From JAVEVH01 sp964430365 (GTDB lineage: Bacteria > Patescibacteriota > Dojkabacteria > SC72), in assembly GCA_964430365.1 (NCBI GenBank), contig CAYSEU010000011.1:1-18047 (forward strand): a stretch of 18,047 nt of DNA, read 5' to 3'. The stretch's first letter is position 1. Each line of letters opens with the position of its first letter. The position numbers were made by a program, and so were the translations under genes. Positions 1 to 6,868 of this stretch are shown one piece after another. The notes under the pieces are model-generated. The model did no database searches. It was not told the DNA's origin and saw nothing but the letters and a program-made list of their open reading frames with translations.

Positions 1-258
1 ATAGAGGGTATAGATGATATTAAAGAGATTGATATAGATGGAGTAGAGGGTTTAGAGATATATACTCCATATACTGTACTTACTAAAGTTAGAGATGAGA
101 TTTCTAAATTAGGATATGTAGTAATAGAGGCAGAGATAGTGAAAGAGCCTAAGATGAAAAAAGAGTTATCCGAAAAAGAATTGGAGAGAGTAGAAAACGC
201 TATAGAGAAGATAGAAGAGAATGATGACGTTCAAAATGTTTGGAGTGATATAGATTAA
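1..258 (+). CDS. yebC: YebC/PmpR-family regulator, C-terminal part (gene starts before the window)
   Basis: Frame 1 is open from the first base to a TAA at 256-258 and gives 85 residues. They match the end of YebC/PmpR-family proteins: a predicted beta-alpha-beta segment (EIYTPY, then a helix, then GYVVIEAEI) followed by a helix and the acidic end ENDDVQNVWSDID. Comparable YebC proteins end in a DDDVQNVYHNFD-like sequence. The family comprises cytoplasmic DNA-binding regulators, some of which act on translation. yebC often lies just upstream of ruvC-ruvA-ruvB, and ruvC does follow here, but only after six unrelated small genes. The start and the first two thirds of the protein lie outside the window. 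The family call is from sequence memory and is fairly secure. Confidence 0.85.
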   Translation: MEGIDDIKEIDIDGVEGLEIYTPYTVLTKVRDEISKLGYVVIEAEIVKEPKMKKELSEKELERVENAIEKIEENDDVQNVWSDID

Positions 259-277
259 TGTAGTAAAATTAGAAACT

Positions 278-314
278 GCCATATTTAAAATATTATATAT
301 CTATTTAATATGGC
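278..314 (+). promoter_or_regulatory. inverted repeat enclosing the start codon of the first paralog gene
   Basis: GCCATAT at 278-284 is the exact reverse complement of ATATGGC at 308-314, and the next bases (TTTAAA against ATTTAA) continue the pairing apart from one bulged base. The right arm contains the ATG at 310-312. In RNA this would be a hairpin hiding the start codon; in DNA it could be an operator. A TATTAT hexamer at 291-296 in the loop resembles a -10 box. The region is very AT-rich, so only the GC-bearing ends of the stem carry weight. Confidence 0.35.
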
Positions 315-966
315 ACCTGAGAATTCCAGTATTCTTTCCCTTGCGGAATCTATAGAACAGAAAGAAGACTCCATTATAGGCTATCATGTTCTTCGAGAGC
401 TTTTTAAGAATGAATTTCCATCAGTAATTAGAAAAGATTTAAAGAGAGTAGGCTTTATGCTTAAAGAATCAAGGACGAATAATGATTTTGGTTACCCTTA
501 TGGTTCTGACTATAATTTACGTGTCTTACTTGAACCGTTTAAAGAGGAATCGTTTCGTGGACTTGGAAATATATACATATCTCGACTTTTTTATGAAATA
601 GAGGGTGATAGATTTATCCAATTAGTTAGAATAAAGGAGAAAGAGTTTTCTTCAATACTACCCTTTGAAGGTATAGAGGAGTTAGCAACAAACTTAGGAA
701 ATAATTGGATAGGTATAGAGAATGTACCTGATTTCTCAAATGGATGTGTAAGTAATGAATGTATATTTAATGCATTAAGAGATATGGAGGGGAAAGATAA
801 TAGAATAAATATTTTAAGAGAAAGATATTTGGATGAGAGTTTTAGTAAGGAAGTGACTGATTACTACCTATTAACAGAATATCAACTAACTAAAGAAGAT
901 GATTCATATACTCACTTAGCATTAAGTATTTTAGATAATTTGGGAAGAGATAATACAAACAGTTAA
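310..966 (+). CDS. MAPxN-family paralog 1, unknown function
   Basis: A 218-residue predicted soluble, acidic protein with no signal peptide or membrane segment. I do not recognise the family. It begins MAPENS, the N-terminal tag shared with four of the next five genes. The paralog core is visible: RLFYEI at about residues 92-97, FIQLV at 102-106, a segment with IFNAL near 152-156, and YYLLTEYQL at 185-193. These align with QVFYKI, IKQLV, VFNVL and YYTLLEADL in paralog 4. It is the longest and one of the more divergent copies. No Shine-Dalgarno sequence precedes the ATG, only A/T bases plus an inverted repeat over the start. It lies 51 bases after yebC and 8 bases before paralog 2, so it probably shares their transcript. 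Confidence 0.85.
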   Translation: MAPENSSILSLAESIEQKEDSIIGYHVLRELFKNEFPSVIRKDLKRVGFMLKESRTNNDFGYPYGSDYNLRVLLEPFKEESFRGLGNIYISRLFYEIEGDRFIQLVRIKEKEFSSILPFEGIEELATNLGNNWIGIENVPDFSNGCVSNECIFNALRDMEGKDNRINILRERYLDESFSKEVTDYYLLTEYQLTKEDDSYTHLALSILDNLGRDNTNS

Positions 967-974
967 TATAAATA

Positions 975-1454
975 ATGGAGAATTCTTTTAATACAGAAAA
1001 CAATTTAAGAAAGGAGAGTAAAGAAAGGCTATTAAATAATGTGAAGAGATTAATAGGAGGGGATTTACCTAATAGAATAGTTAGAAATAAGAAAGGGGAA
1101 TCTTTTACAGTGCTTCGTAAGGAGGGGATATTAAACTTTTTTGTTAGTAAGTATACCTCAGAGAAGAATCCATCTCTTAGAATGGTATATGTAAAAGAAC
1201 TAGATTTAAGAACATATACAAGCGCATATATACCATCCTTAGGGAGATATTTTTCAGAGGAGGAATTACTAATAATAGATGTTACTAATGAGGGTATAAG
1301 TGAAGAGGAGAGATTTGATATTTTAGAGGGAGAAAATATAGAGAAGAATAGGGTAGTAATGATACGGGATACCCAATTTGAATATGAAGAAGATATGTAT
1401 GATGAATACTATTTCTTCCTTATTGATTTAGATAGTGATACTTTTAATAAATAA
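975..1454 (+). CDS. MAPxN-family paralog 2, shortest copy, lacking Ala-Pro
   Basis: A 159-residue acidic soluble protein, the shortest of the array. Its N-terminus MENSF equals the MAPENS of paralog 1 minus Ala-Pro, and the DNA after ATG (GAGAATTC) repeats paralog 1 after removal of six bases. The core motifs remain: MVYVKEL at residues 70-76, FSEEEL at 93-98 and YYFFLIDLD at 145-153. The segment around residues 40-60 does not align well with the others, so the N-terminal half has diverged or shrunk. It starts 8 bases after the previous stop with no ribosome binding site. The function is unknown. Membership of the family is inferred from motif order and neighbourhood and is less certain than for copies 3, 4 and 6. 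Confidence 0.8.
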   Translation: MENSFNTENNLRKESKERLLNNVKRLIGGDLPNRIVRNKKGESFTVLRKEGILNFFVSKYTSEKNPSLRMVYVKELDLRTYTSAYIPSLGRYFSEEELLIIDVTNEGISEEERFDILEGENIEKNRVVMIRDTQFEYEEDMYDEYYFFLIDLDSDTFNK

Positions 1455-1472
1455 TTTTTAAGATATTTACAT

Positions 1473-2027
1473 ATGGCACCTGAGAATGAATTAATAAGAA
1501 AGAATTATTTTGATATGATTCAGCAGGAAAGGATGGAAAGGATTTTTGCTAAAGGATTAGAACTCTACCAAGAGCTCAATAGGGGGTATCAAAGTAAATA
1601 TAACTGGGGTTTCCAATCAAAAGGGGATTTTATGAAGATAGCATCTCCTAAATTTTTACAATTGGGAGTAACATCTCCTCGTTCTGGTGAAAGATATAAT
1701 TTGGCTCTTAGCCAAGAAAATATATGGAGATTAGAATCAGGTGTAGTTATACAGTTAGTTGCAATAGATGGAGTTCACTTAAGAAATCTTTTTTCTGAAG
1801 AAGAGATAAATGTTCTTAGTCTTGATTTTGATAAGGTTATGTCCAATGCTGGAACATGGGAAAAGAGGGAGCAAGTAGTTTATAAAAGTTTAAGTGAAAA
1901 CGAACAGTTCTTTATGAATTTAGGAAATTATTCCCCTGGAAAAGAAACATACTTAACCTATCTTAGTGCTGAGCTAAGTGATTTCCAAAGTGGGGAATTT
2001 ATTGATCAGGTATTATCTGAATTTTAA
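1473..2027 (+). CDS. MAPxN-family paralog 3, unknown function
   Basis: A 184-residue protein beginning MAPENEL. Its first 15 bases are identical to those of paralog 1. A predicted helical N-terminal part leads into WGFQSKGDFMKI at about residues 45-56, which aligns with KGFNSREEFLKF in paralog 4 and EGFDSKEDIFNH in paralog 6. VIQLV at 92-96, FSEEEI at 107-112 and YLTYLSAEL at 160-168 follow in the same order as in the sister proteins. There are no cysteines, signal peptide or membrane helices, so it is likely cytoplasmic. The gene lies 18 bases after paralog 2 and 18 before paralog 4, and the bases just upstream of the ATG are A/T-rich without a Shine-Dalgarno motif. Confidence 0.85.
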   Translation: MAPENELIRKNYFDMIQQERMERIFAKGLELYQELNRGYQSKYNWGFQSKGDFMKIASPKFLQLGVTSPRSGERYNLALSQENIWRLESGVVIQLVAIDGVHLRNLFSEEEINVLSLDFDKVMSNAGTWEKREQVVYKSLSENEQFFMNLGNYSPGKETYLTYLSAELSDFQSGEFIDQVLSEF

Positions 2028-2045
2028 ATTATTAATATTTAATAT

Positions 2046-2651
2046 ATGGCACCATATAATAGTGAATTAGTTAAAAGGAATAGAGAGATTTTAGCTAATC
2101 AAGAAAGAGAAAAGGTTTACAATAAATTTGATCACTTTCTCTCTGATATTAAGAGTAATTTCCAAGAACTTTATAATAAGGGATTTAATAGTAGGGAAGA
2201 ATTTTTAAAATTTATGGATTCAACGCTACTTCTTAAGCATACTAATGGGAGAATACCAGAGGAGGAGGTTGAAGAAAGAACGAGAGTTCTTCTCTGTAAT
2301 CAGGTATTTTATAAAATCGATAAAGGAGAAGGTAACTTTAAAATTAAACAATTAGTTTCATTTTCTAGACGGGATCTTGATTATTTCTCAAATACTGAAT
2401 TAGAGGAAGTAAGGAGTGATATTTCAACATATCTTCAAGATCCAGAAGCTTTAACTGAAGAAGATGTTTTTAATGTATTAGAGCGAGAGGAAGGTAATTT
2501 GTTAGGTTATCATATTGGGCCAAATTTTAATATAGGATATTATACTCTCCTAGAAGCAGACTTACCTAGAATAAACGGTGGTTATATTGAGTATTTTAAT
2601 GCAGTAAAAGAGGAGGAGAATGATAGTTCTGAAGATACACAATATCATTAG
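2046..2651 (+). CDS. MAPxN-family paralog 4, unknown function
   Basis: A 201-residue acidic protein that serves best as the reference copy. Motifs in order: MAPYNSEL at the N-terminus, FQELYNKGFNSREEFL at 39-54, QVFYKI at 86-91, IKQLV at 100-104, FSNTEL near 115-120, TEEDVFNVL near 137-145 and YYTLLEADL at 165-173, then an acidic tail rich in Glu, Asp and Ser. It is closest to paralog 6, which has the same N-terminus and the same motif spacing. No known catalytic signature is visible. It is predicted soluble. The leader ending TTTAATAT before the ATG resembles the leaders of paralogs 5 and 6. Confidence 0.85.
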   Translation: MAPYNSELVKRNREILANQEREKVYNKFDHFLSDIKSNFQELYNKGFNSREEFLKFMDSTLLLKHTNGRIPEEEVEERTRVLLCNQVFYKIDKGEGNFKIKQLVSFSRRDLDYFSNTELEEVRSDISTYLQDPEALTEEDVFNVLEREEGNLLGYHIGPNFNIGYYTLLEADLPRINGGYIEYFNAVKEEENDSSEDTQYH

Positions 2652-2656
2652 TTCTT

Positions 2657-2686
2657 TATTTAATATTTATTTTTACATAATATGGC
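2657..2686 (+). repeat. leader repeat copy A, upstream of paralog 5
   Basis: Thirty bases ending with the ATGGC of paralog 5 are identical to 3281-3310, which end with the ATGGC of paralog 6. Shorter versions of the same A/T-rich leader, ending TTTAAT or TTTACAT, precede the other MAP-starting copies. The repeat probably marks the upstream boundary of the duplicated unit, or a conserved promoter or translation leader. Confidence 0.75.
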
Positions 2687-3272
2687 TCCACATAATAGTG
2701 AGTTAAGTGAGAGAATCTGGTCTGAGAAAGACTTTGACAAAGAAGTTCTTCAAGAGTTTTTAAATGCTGGATCACGGGAATTAAAAGCGATGTATACAGA
2801 AAGAGATGCTTCTACTCTTACAGAAACAGAGCTTAGGAAAGATATTGGAAATTTATTATGCAAGTCTATAAAATTCAGTATGTTTAGAGAACTGAGAGAT
2901 GGTTCTGAGGAAATTCCTTCTATCTTATCTCCCGTTTACGTAGAAGTTAAAGAAAGGACTCCAGGAATCTACTCTCTCGAGCAGATGGTATCAGTTCCAA
3001 AAGATCAATTTAAATGGTTATGGGATTATCAGTTGGAATTTGCAAAATCATATGAAGAATATACCGATGAAGAAGAAAAGATAGAGGAGATGTATGTTCA
3101 TTTAACATTCTATTGTGGATTGTGTACAAAAGATGATGAAAACTATTATTTCCTTTTAAATCCGACATTTGATGAAAACTCTCCAGCGATAAGGAAGATT
3201 CAATATATGCATAAAATATCAAGAACGATGGAAGGAGAAGAGGGTGATATGATTTTGGATGAGATTCTTTAA
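2682..3272 (+). CDS. MAPxN-family paralog 5, unknown function
   Basis: A 196-residue protein beginning MAPHNSEL. The middle diverges strongly from the other copies, but landmarks remain: VYVEV at residues 85-89, LEQMV at 99-103 and YYFLLNPTF at 155-163. It has three cysteines (one near 60 and a CGLC pair near 145-148), unlike its mostly cysteine-poor sisters; whether they bind metal is unknown. Residues 123-137 are strongly acidic. There is no signal peptide or membrane helix. Its leader is identical over 30 bases to that of paralog 6 although the two proteins are quite different, so the leader is under stronger constraint or was recently exchanged. Confidence 0.85.
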   Translation: MAPHNSELSERIWSEKDFDKEVLQEFLNAGSRELKAMYTERDASTLTETELRKDIGNLLCKSIKFSMFRELRDGSEEIPSILSPVYVEVKERTPGIYSLEQMVSVPKDQFKWLWDYQLEFAKSYEEYTDEEEKIEEMYVHLTFYCGLCTKDDENYYFLLNPTFDENSPAIRKIQYMHKISRTMEGEEGDMILDEIL

Positions 3273-3280
3273 TCTGCCTA

Positions 3281-3310
3281 TATTTAATATTTATTTTTAC
3301 ATAATATGGC
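3281..3310 (+). repeat. leader repeat copy B, upstream of paralog 6
   Basis: Identical over 30 bases to 2657-2686, including the first five coding bases (ATGGC). Identity ends abruptly inside codon 2 to 3, where the codings diverge to APY against APH. It carries no Shine-Dalgarno motif. It contains TAATAT and TATTTT hexamers that could serve as -10 elements, but no convincing -35 was found. Confidence 0.75.
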
Positions 3311-3884
3311 ACCATATAATAAAGAATTAATAGATTCATATAAGGACATGTTAAAGAAAGAGAGGAGTGAGGCACCTTTCTTTTTCAGATATTTTCGTGA
3401 TAGCTTGTACAGTAGTTTCCAAGGTTTATACGAAGAGGGTTTTGATTCAAAAGAAGATATCTTTAATCATGTTAATAATCCATTATCTTTAGAATATATA
3501 GTACCCAAAAAGGGTAGAGAAATATCTACAATAGAGTGTAAACAGGTATTCTTTGAGATATATAGAGCACAGAAAATAGCTCTTCTTAAACAGCTTGTAG
3601 AAACTAACAGAGAAAGTTTTTCTTTTTTTGCTGATCATGAGTTAGGGAGTGTTGTTACTAAAAAATCGGACATATTTGTTGAGGGTGAAGAGATTACAGA
3701 AGAGATGATTCATAATGTTCTGGTGGATTATCCTGACTATCTATGTGTATTAGATGATACTGGAGAGGAAGATAAATATTATATGCTTCTCCAAGCTAGT
3801 TGGAATCCAGAAAAAGATAGGAATAAGGATTTGAATGAGTTTTATGATATAGATAAAAACAGTAAGCCTCTTTATACAGAATAG
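3306..3884 (+). CDS. MAPxN-family paralog 6, last of the array
   Basis: A 192-residue acidic protein closest to paralog 4. MAPYNKEL begins it; then come FQGLYEEGFDSKEDIF at 38-53, QVFFEI at 80-85, LLKQLV at 93-98, a helix with IHNVL near 135-139, and YYMLLQASW at 158-166. The spacing between motifs matches paralog 4 within a few residues, which supports tandem duplication. No function can be assigned, and there are no membrane segments. The gene ends with TAG 32 bases before ruvC, where the array gives way to the conserved ruv genes. Confidence 0.85.
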   Translation: MAPYNKELIDSYKDMLKKERSEAPFFFRYFRDSLYSSFQGLYEEGFDSKEDIFNHVNNPLSLEYIVPKKGREISTIECKQVFFEIYRAQKIALLKQLVETNRESFSFFADHELGSVVTKKSDIFVEGEEITEEMIHNVLVDYPDYLCVLDDTGEEDKYYMLLQASWNPEKDRNKDLNEFYDIDKNSKPLYTE

Positions 3885-3904
3885 GAATAAAAGGGTATAA
3901 AGTG

Positions 3905-3910
3905 TAAAAT
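3905..3910 (+). promoter_or_regulatory. possible -10 box for a leaderless ruvC transcript
   Basis: TAAAAT differs from the TATAAT consensus at one position and is followed by six bases (ATATAT) and then the ruvC ATG, so transcription would begin at or near the start codon. No clear -35 hexamer lies at the right distance. It is a suggestion only, but it matches the arrangement before the recombinase gene and the gene at 13305. Confidence 0.35.
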
Positions 3911-3916
3911 ATATAT

Positions 3917-4405
3917 ATGAGAATATTAGGTATAGATCCAGGATTAGCTATTGTAGGTTGGTCTATTGTAGATTTTGATAAAGAGGGTAAACCTTCTGCT
4001 ATAGACTACGGAGCCATTACAACAGAAAAGAATCAGAGTGTAGGTAATAGGTTATCTGAGATATATGATGATTTAAACTCCATTATCTATGAGTTTAAAC
4101 CTGATTACTGTGGTTTAGAGACTTTACTCTTTTACAATAATGCTAAAACAGCAATTGTAGTAGGAGAGGCTAGGGGAGTAGTATTACTTTGTTTAGAAAA
4201 AAGTAATATTCCTGTACATGAGTTTACTCCTTTGCAGGTAAAAAGTAGTATATCAGGATATGGTAAAGCTACTAAGGTACAGGTACAAGAGAATGTAAAA
4301 GTATATTTTAATTTAGAACAAATACCTAAACCTGATGATGTTGCAGATGCATTGGCTCTGTCCATTGCGTGTTTTGATAGATTGAGAATGGATGAGTTAA
4401 CTTAA
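3917..4405 (+). CDS. ruvC: Holliday junction endonuclease RuvC
   Basis: At 162 residues this is close to the usual RuvC length. RuvC is a dimeric nuclease that cuts four-way Holliday junctions symmetrically after RuvAB branch migration. The four acidic positions of the RNase H-like active site are present: Asp7 in GIDPG, Glu68 in GLETL, and Asp141 and Asp144 in KPDDVADALAL. GYGKATKVQVQ at about 114-124 is the family's DNA-contacting helix region. The ATG at 3917 directly precedes the first beta strand (MRILGIDPG), so the start is secure. It lies 20 bases before ruvA, with ruvB next, which gives the complete resolvasome set. There is no Shine-Dalgarno site; only alternating A/T precedes the start. 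Confidence 0.97.
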   Translation: MRILGIDPGLAIVGWSIVDFDKEGKPSAIDYGAITTEKNQSVGNRLSEIYDDLNSIIYEFKPDYCGLETLLFYNNAKTAIVVGEARGVVLLCLEKSNIPVHEFTPLQVKSSISGYGKATKVQVQENVKVYFNLEQIPKPDDVADALALSIACFDRLRMDELT

Positions 4406-4425
4406 TATGGTAATATTGTTTAAGA

Positions 4426-5010
4426 ATGATTTCATATATATCTGGTAAAGTATCTAAGTGTAGTGTAGGTAAACTCAGTCATATTGAGGTACTTCTTTCA
4501 TCTGGTATAGGGTATAGGGTGTATGTTACATCCCAATTTGAGTTTAAAGAGGTCGGAACGGATATTTCTGTATATACAAGTTTTCAGGTAAGGGAAGAGA
4601 GTCAAACACTGTATGGTTTTAATACTGAATTAGAGAGAGATTTCTTTGAAGAGTTACTTACTGTATCTGGTATAGGTCCTAAGTCTGCCCTCTCAATACT
4701 CTCTACATACAGTATGGAAAGAGTTAAAGAGATTGTATTAGATGGGGATTCAAAATTACTTAGTAAAGTCCCTGGATTAGGTCTTAAGGGTGCTCAAAAA
4801 GTAATATTAGAATTAAGGGGTAAGATAGATTTTAGTAAGGAAGATGATGTAAGTAAGAGTGATATTAGGTTAAAAGAGTTAAAAGAGGCTCTAAAGAGTT
4901 TAGGGTTTAAGGGTAAGGATTTAGAAGAGAGTGTAGTAAGAGGAGGGGAGTTACTTAAAAAAGAAGATGTAGAGATAGAGGTACTAATTAAAAAAGTTTT
5001 AAGTCAGTAA
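4426..5010 (+). CDS. ruvA: Holliday junction branch migration protein RuvA
   Basis: 194 residues, the normal RuvA length. RuvA tetramers bind the four-way junction and load RuvB rings onto opposite arms. The N-terminal OB-fold starts with MISYISGKV and includes GIGYRVYV at 27-34 and TLYGF at 61-65. Two helix-hairpin-helix motifs follow, VSGIGPKSA at 80-88 and VPGLGLKGAQKV at 115-126. A short linker leads to the C-terminal domain III (about 148-194) that contacts RuvB. The gene ends one base before the ruvB start, which suggests translational coupling. Nothing is missing. Confidence 0.96.
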   Translation: MISYISGKVSKCSVGKLSHIEVLLSSGIGYRVYVTSQFEFKEVGTDISVYTSFQVREESQTLYGFNTELERDFFEELLTVSGIGPKSALSILSTYSMERVKEIVLDGDSKLLSKVPGLGLKGAQKVILELRGKIDFSKEDDVSKSDIRLKELKEALKSLGFKGKDLEESVVRGGELLKKEDVEIEVLIKKVLSQ

Positions 5011-5011
5011 T

Positions 5012-6037
5012 ATGATTAAATCTAGTAAAAAAACAGAAGAAAAAAATCAACTAAAAAATAGTAGGGTAGTGGTAAGTAAGGAAATAGAGGAGGCAGAGCA
5101 AAAGATTAGGCCATCTAAGTTAGATGAGATGATTGGTAGAGGGCAGGAAAAGAAAACTATTAAGATGATGATTAATTCTGCTAAGCAAAGGGGGGAGGTA
5201 GTAGATCATATACTCTTTTACGGTCCTCCTGGGCTTGGTAAGACGACCTTTGCCTTAGCTATAGCAAATGAGATAGGTTCTTCTATTAGGATTACCTCAG
5301 GGCCTGCTATAGAAAGACAGGGTGATCTAGCTGCTATACTTACTAACCTTAAAGAAAATGATATCCTTTTTATCGATGAAATACATCGTCTATCTCGTGT
5401 AGTTGAGGAAATTTTGTACCCAGCTATGGAGGATAGGGCATTAGATATTGTAATGGGTAAGGGTCCTTCTGCTAAAACAATTAGACTTAATCTAGAACCT
5501 TTCACTTTAATAGGTGCTACTACACAAATTGGTAAGATTAGCTCTCCTATGAGAGATAGGTTTGGATTAATACAGAGACTAGATTTCTTTGGTAAAGAGG
5601 ATATGGTAGAGATATTACAAAGAGCATGTAATCTATGGAGTATAGAGATAGATAGCGAAGCATTAGAATTGCTCTCTGTAGGTTCTAGAGGTACAGCTAG
5701 AGTAGGATTAAGATTGCTTAGAAGGGTTAGAGATTTTGCTCAGAGTAATAATAAGAGTGTAGTAGATAGTGATACTGTAAAAAGTACAATGGAATTACTT
5801 GGTATAGATGATATGGGGTTGGAGGGTATAGATAGAGAGATACTTAGGGTAATATATAAGAACTTTGATGGGGGACCAGTAGGAGTCTCTACATTAGCAG
5901 CAAGTATATCGGAAGAGATTTCTACAGTACTTGATGTACACGAGCCCTACCTTATGAAATGTGGCCTTATTAAACGAACATCTAGGGGGAGAGTTTTAAC
6001 TTCAAAGGGTATAAAATATACAGAGAGTATATTATGA
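5012..6037 (+). CDS. ruvB: Holliday junction branch migration ATPase RuvB
   Basis: A 341-residue AAA+ motor that drives branch migration with RuvA. Walker A is GPPGLGKTT at 71-79, Walker B is FIDEIHR at 120-126, sensor 1 lies in IGATTQIG near 167-174, and the arginine-finger region is RDRFG at 181-185. The sensor 2 helix RGTARVGLRLLRRVRDF at about 226-242 has Ala where Pro is usual. The winged helix ends with EPYLMKCGLIKRTSRGRV at 311-328, typical of the family. The N-terminus before residue 30 is a lysine-rich extension. The stop is TGA, the only TGA among the genes here; it overlaps the ATG of the next gene and is followed at once by an in-frame TAA. Confidence 0.97.
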   Translation: MIKSSKKTEEKNQLKNSRVVVSKEIEEAEQKIRPSKLDEMIGRGQEKKTIKMMINSAKQRGEVVDHILFYGPPGLGKTTFALAIANEIGSSIRITSGPAIERQGDLAAILTNLKENDILFIDEIHRLSRVVEEILYPAMEDRALDIVMGKGPSAKTIRLNLEPFTLIGATTQIGKISSPMRDRFGLIQRLDFFGKEDMVEILQRACNLWSIEIDSEALELLSVGSRGTARVGLRLLRRVRDFAQSNNKSVVDSDTVKSTMELLGIDDMGLEGIDREILRVIYKNFDGGPVGVSTLAASISEEISTVLDVHEPYLMKCGLIKRTSRGRVLTSKGIKYTESIL

Positions 6038-6861
6038 TAAATGAAAGGGTAGTAATAAAAAATGAAGATTCGGTAAAAAGAGGTAAGCTAATAGCTCTTG
6101 CTTTCCTTATTGCACTCTCTGTCTTTGTACAAACAATAATGAAGATAGAGGATCAGAGTTTACTTAGAACAGTAATAACATCCGCTGTATATTTAGTTAT
6201 GACCTTCTTAGGATTAATATGGGCATTTAATTTCCAAGTAAAGATTAAGTCTTTACCATTCCTTTTACATAGCTCTCTATTCGTAATGTCCGAATACCTG
6301 TTTATACAATTATTTTTTGCACAGAAGTTTAATCGTATATATGAAGGTATTCTTCTTTTAATACTAGTGGGTTTAATATTTGTAGGAACCTATGTTAGTT
6401 TTTTAATGTCTAATGTGTTCAATGTAAACCTTTATAAAGAGATCCCTTTAGTACATGTAGGTAGAACTACTTCATACATTATTTCTACCTTAACAATGTT
6501 TTTTACAATCTTTGGATTACTTTCATTACAACTACCAGTATATATTCTTCTTCCCTTGATACTTGTAATCTCTGTATTTCTTTCCTTTATTCATTTAAAA
6601 AATTTAGGTTATGAGGGTCTTCTTCTTTCTAGAAAGACATTATTAGTATCTATACTGGTATCCTTTATGTTTTTGGGATCTTTCTTAGTGGGTATAGTTC
6701 ATGAGCTTTCAGCTATAGTTCCTACAGTAGGGTACTTTGTTGGTATAGGGATAGGTAATATTAAGAGTAATAAAACTGGTTTTAATTGGGAAATGATAAT
6801 ATATATTTCTGCATTGATAGTAGTTATTTTCATAAATCTTTTTTTGAACATGTTCGCATAG
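6034..6861 (+). CDS. multi-pass membrane protein linked to ruvB, unknown function
   Basis: 275 residues with about eight or nine hydrophobic segments, at roughly 18-37, 43-65, 74-95, 102-125, 146-165, 168-186, 203-224, 226-243 and 253-274. Lys/Arg-bearing loops separate them. The short hydrophilic N-terminus is basic, so it probably faces the cytoplasm. No transporter signature or conserved acidic pair is obvious. The ATG overlaps the ruvB stop by four bases (ATGA), so the protein is probably coupled to ruvB translation. That placement may reflect operon packing rather than a role in recombination. I do not recognise the family. Confidence 0.8.
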   Translation: MINERVVIKNEDSVKRGKLIALAFLIALSVFVQTIMKIEDQSLLRTVITSAVYLVMTFLGLIWAFNFQVKIKSLPFLLHSSLFVMSEYLFIQLFFAQKFNRIYEGILLLILVGLIFVGTYVSFLMSNVFNVNLYKEIPLVHVGRTTSYIISTLTMFFTIFGLLSLQLPVYILLPLILVISVFLSFIHLKNLGYEGLLLSRKTLLVSILVSFMFLGSFLVGIVHELSAIVPTVGYFVGIGIGNIKSNKTGFNWEMIIYISALIVVIFINLFLNMFA

Positions 6862-6868
6862 TTATTAG

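Noticed and set aside
3010..3375. Open frame of 121 codons on the minus strand across paralogs 5 and 6
   Set aside because: It is opposite two well-supported genes, spans their boundary and shows no protein-like features; it is a shadow of coding DNA.
6031..6040. Reassigned TGA (glycine, code 25) because ruvB alone ends in TGA and is followed at once by TAA
   Set aside because: Long genes, including one of 1331 codons, contain no in-frame TGA, and glycine is encoded by GGN throughout, so the standard code is the simpler reading.
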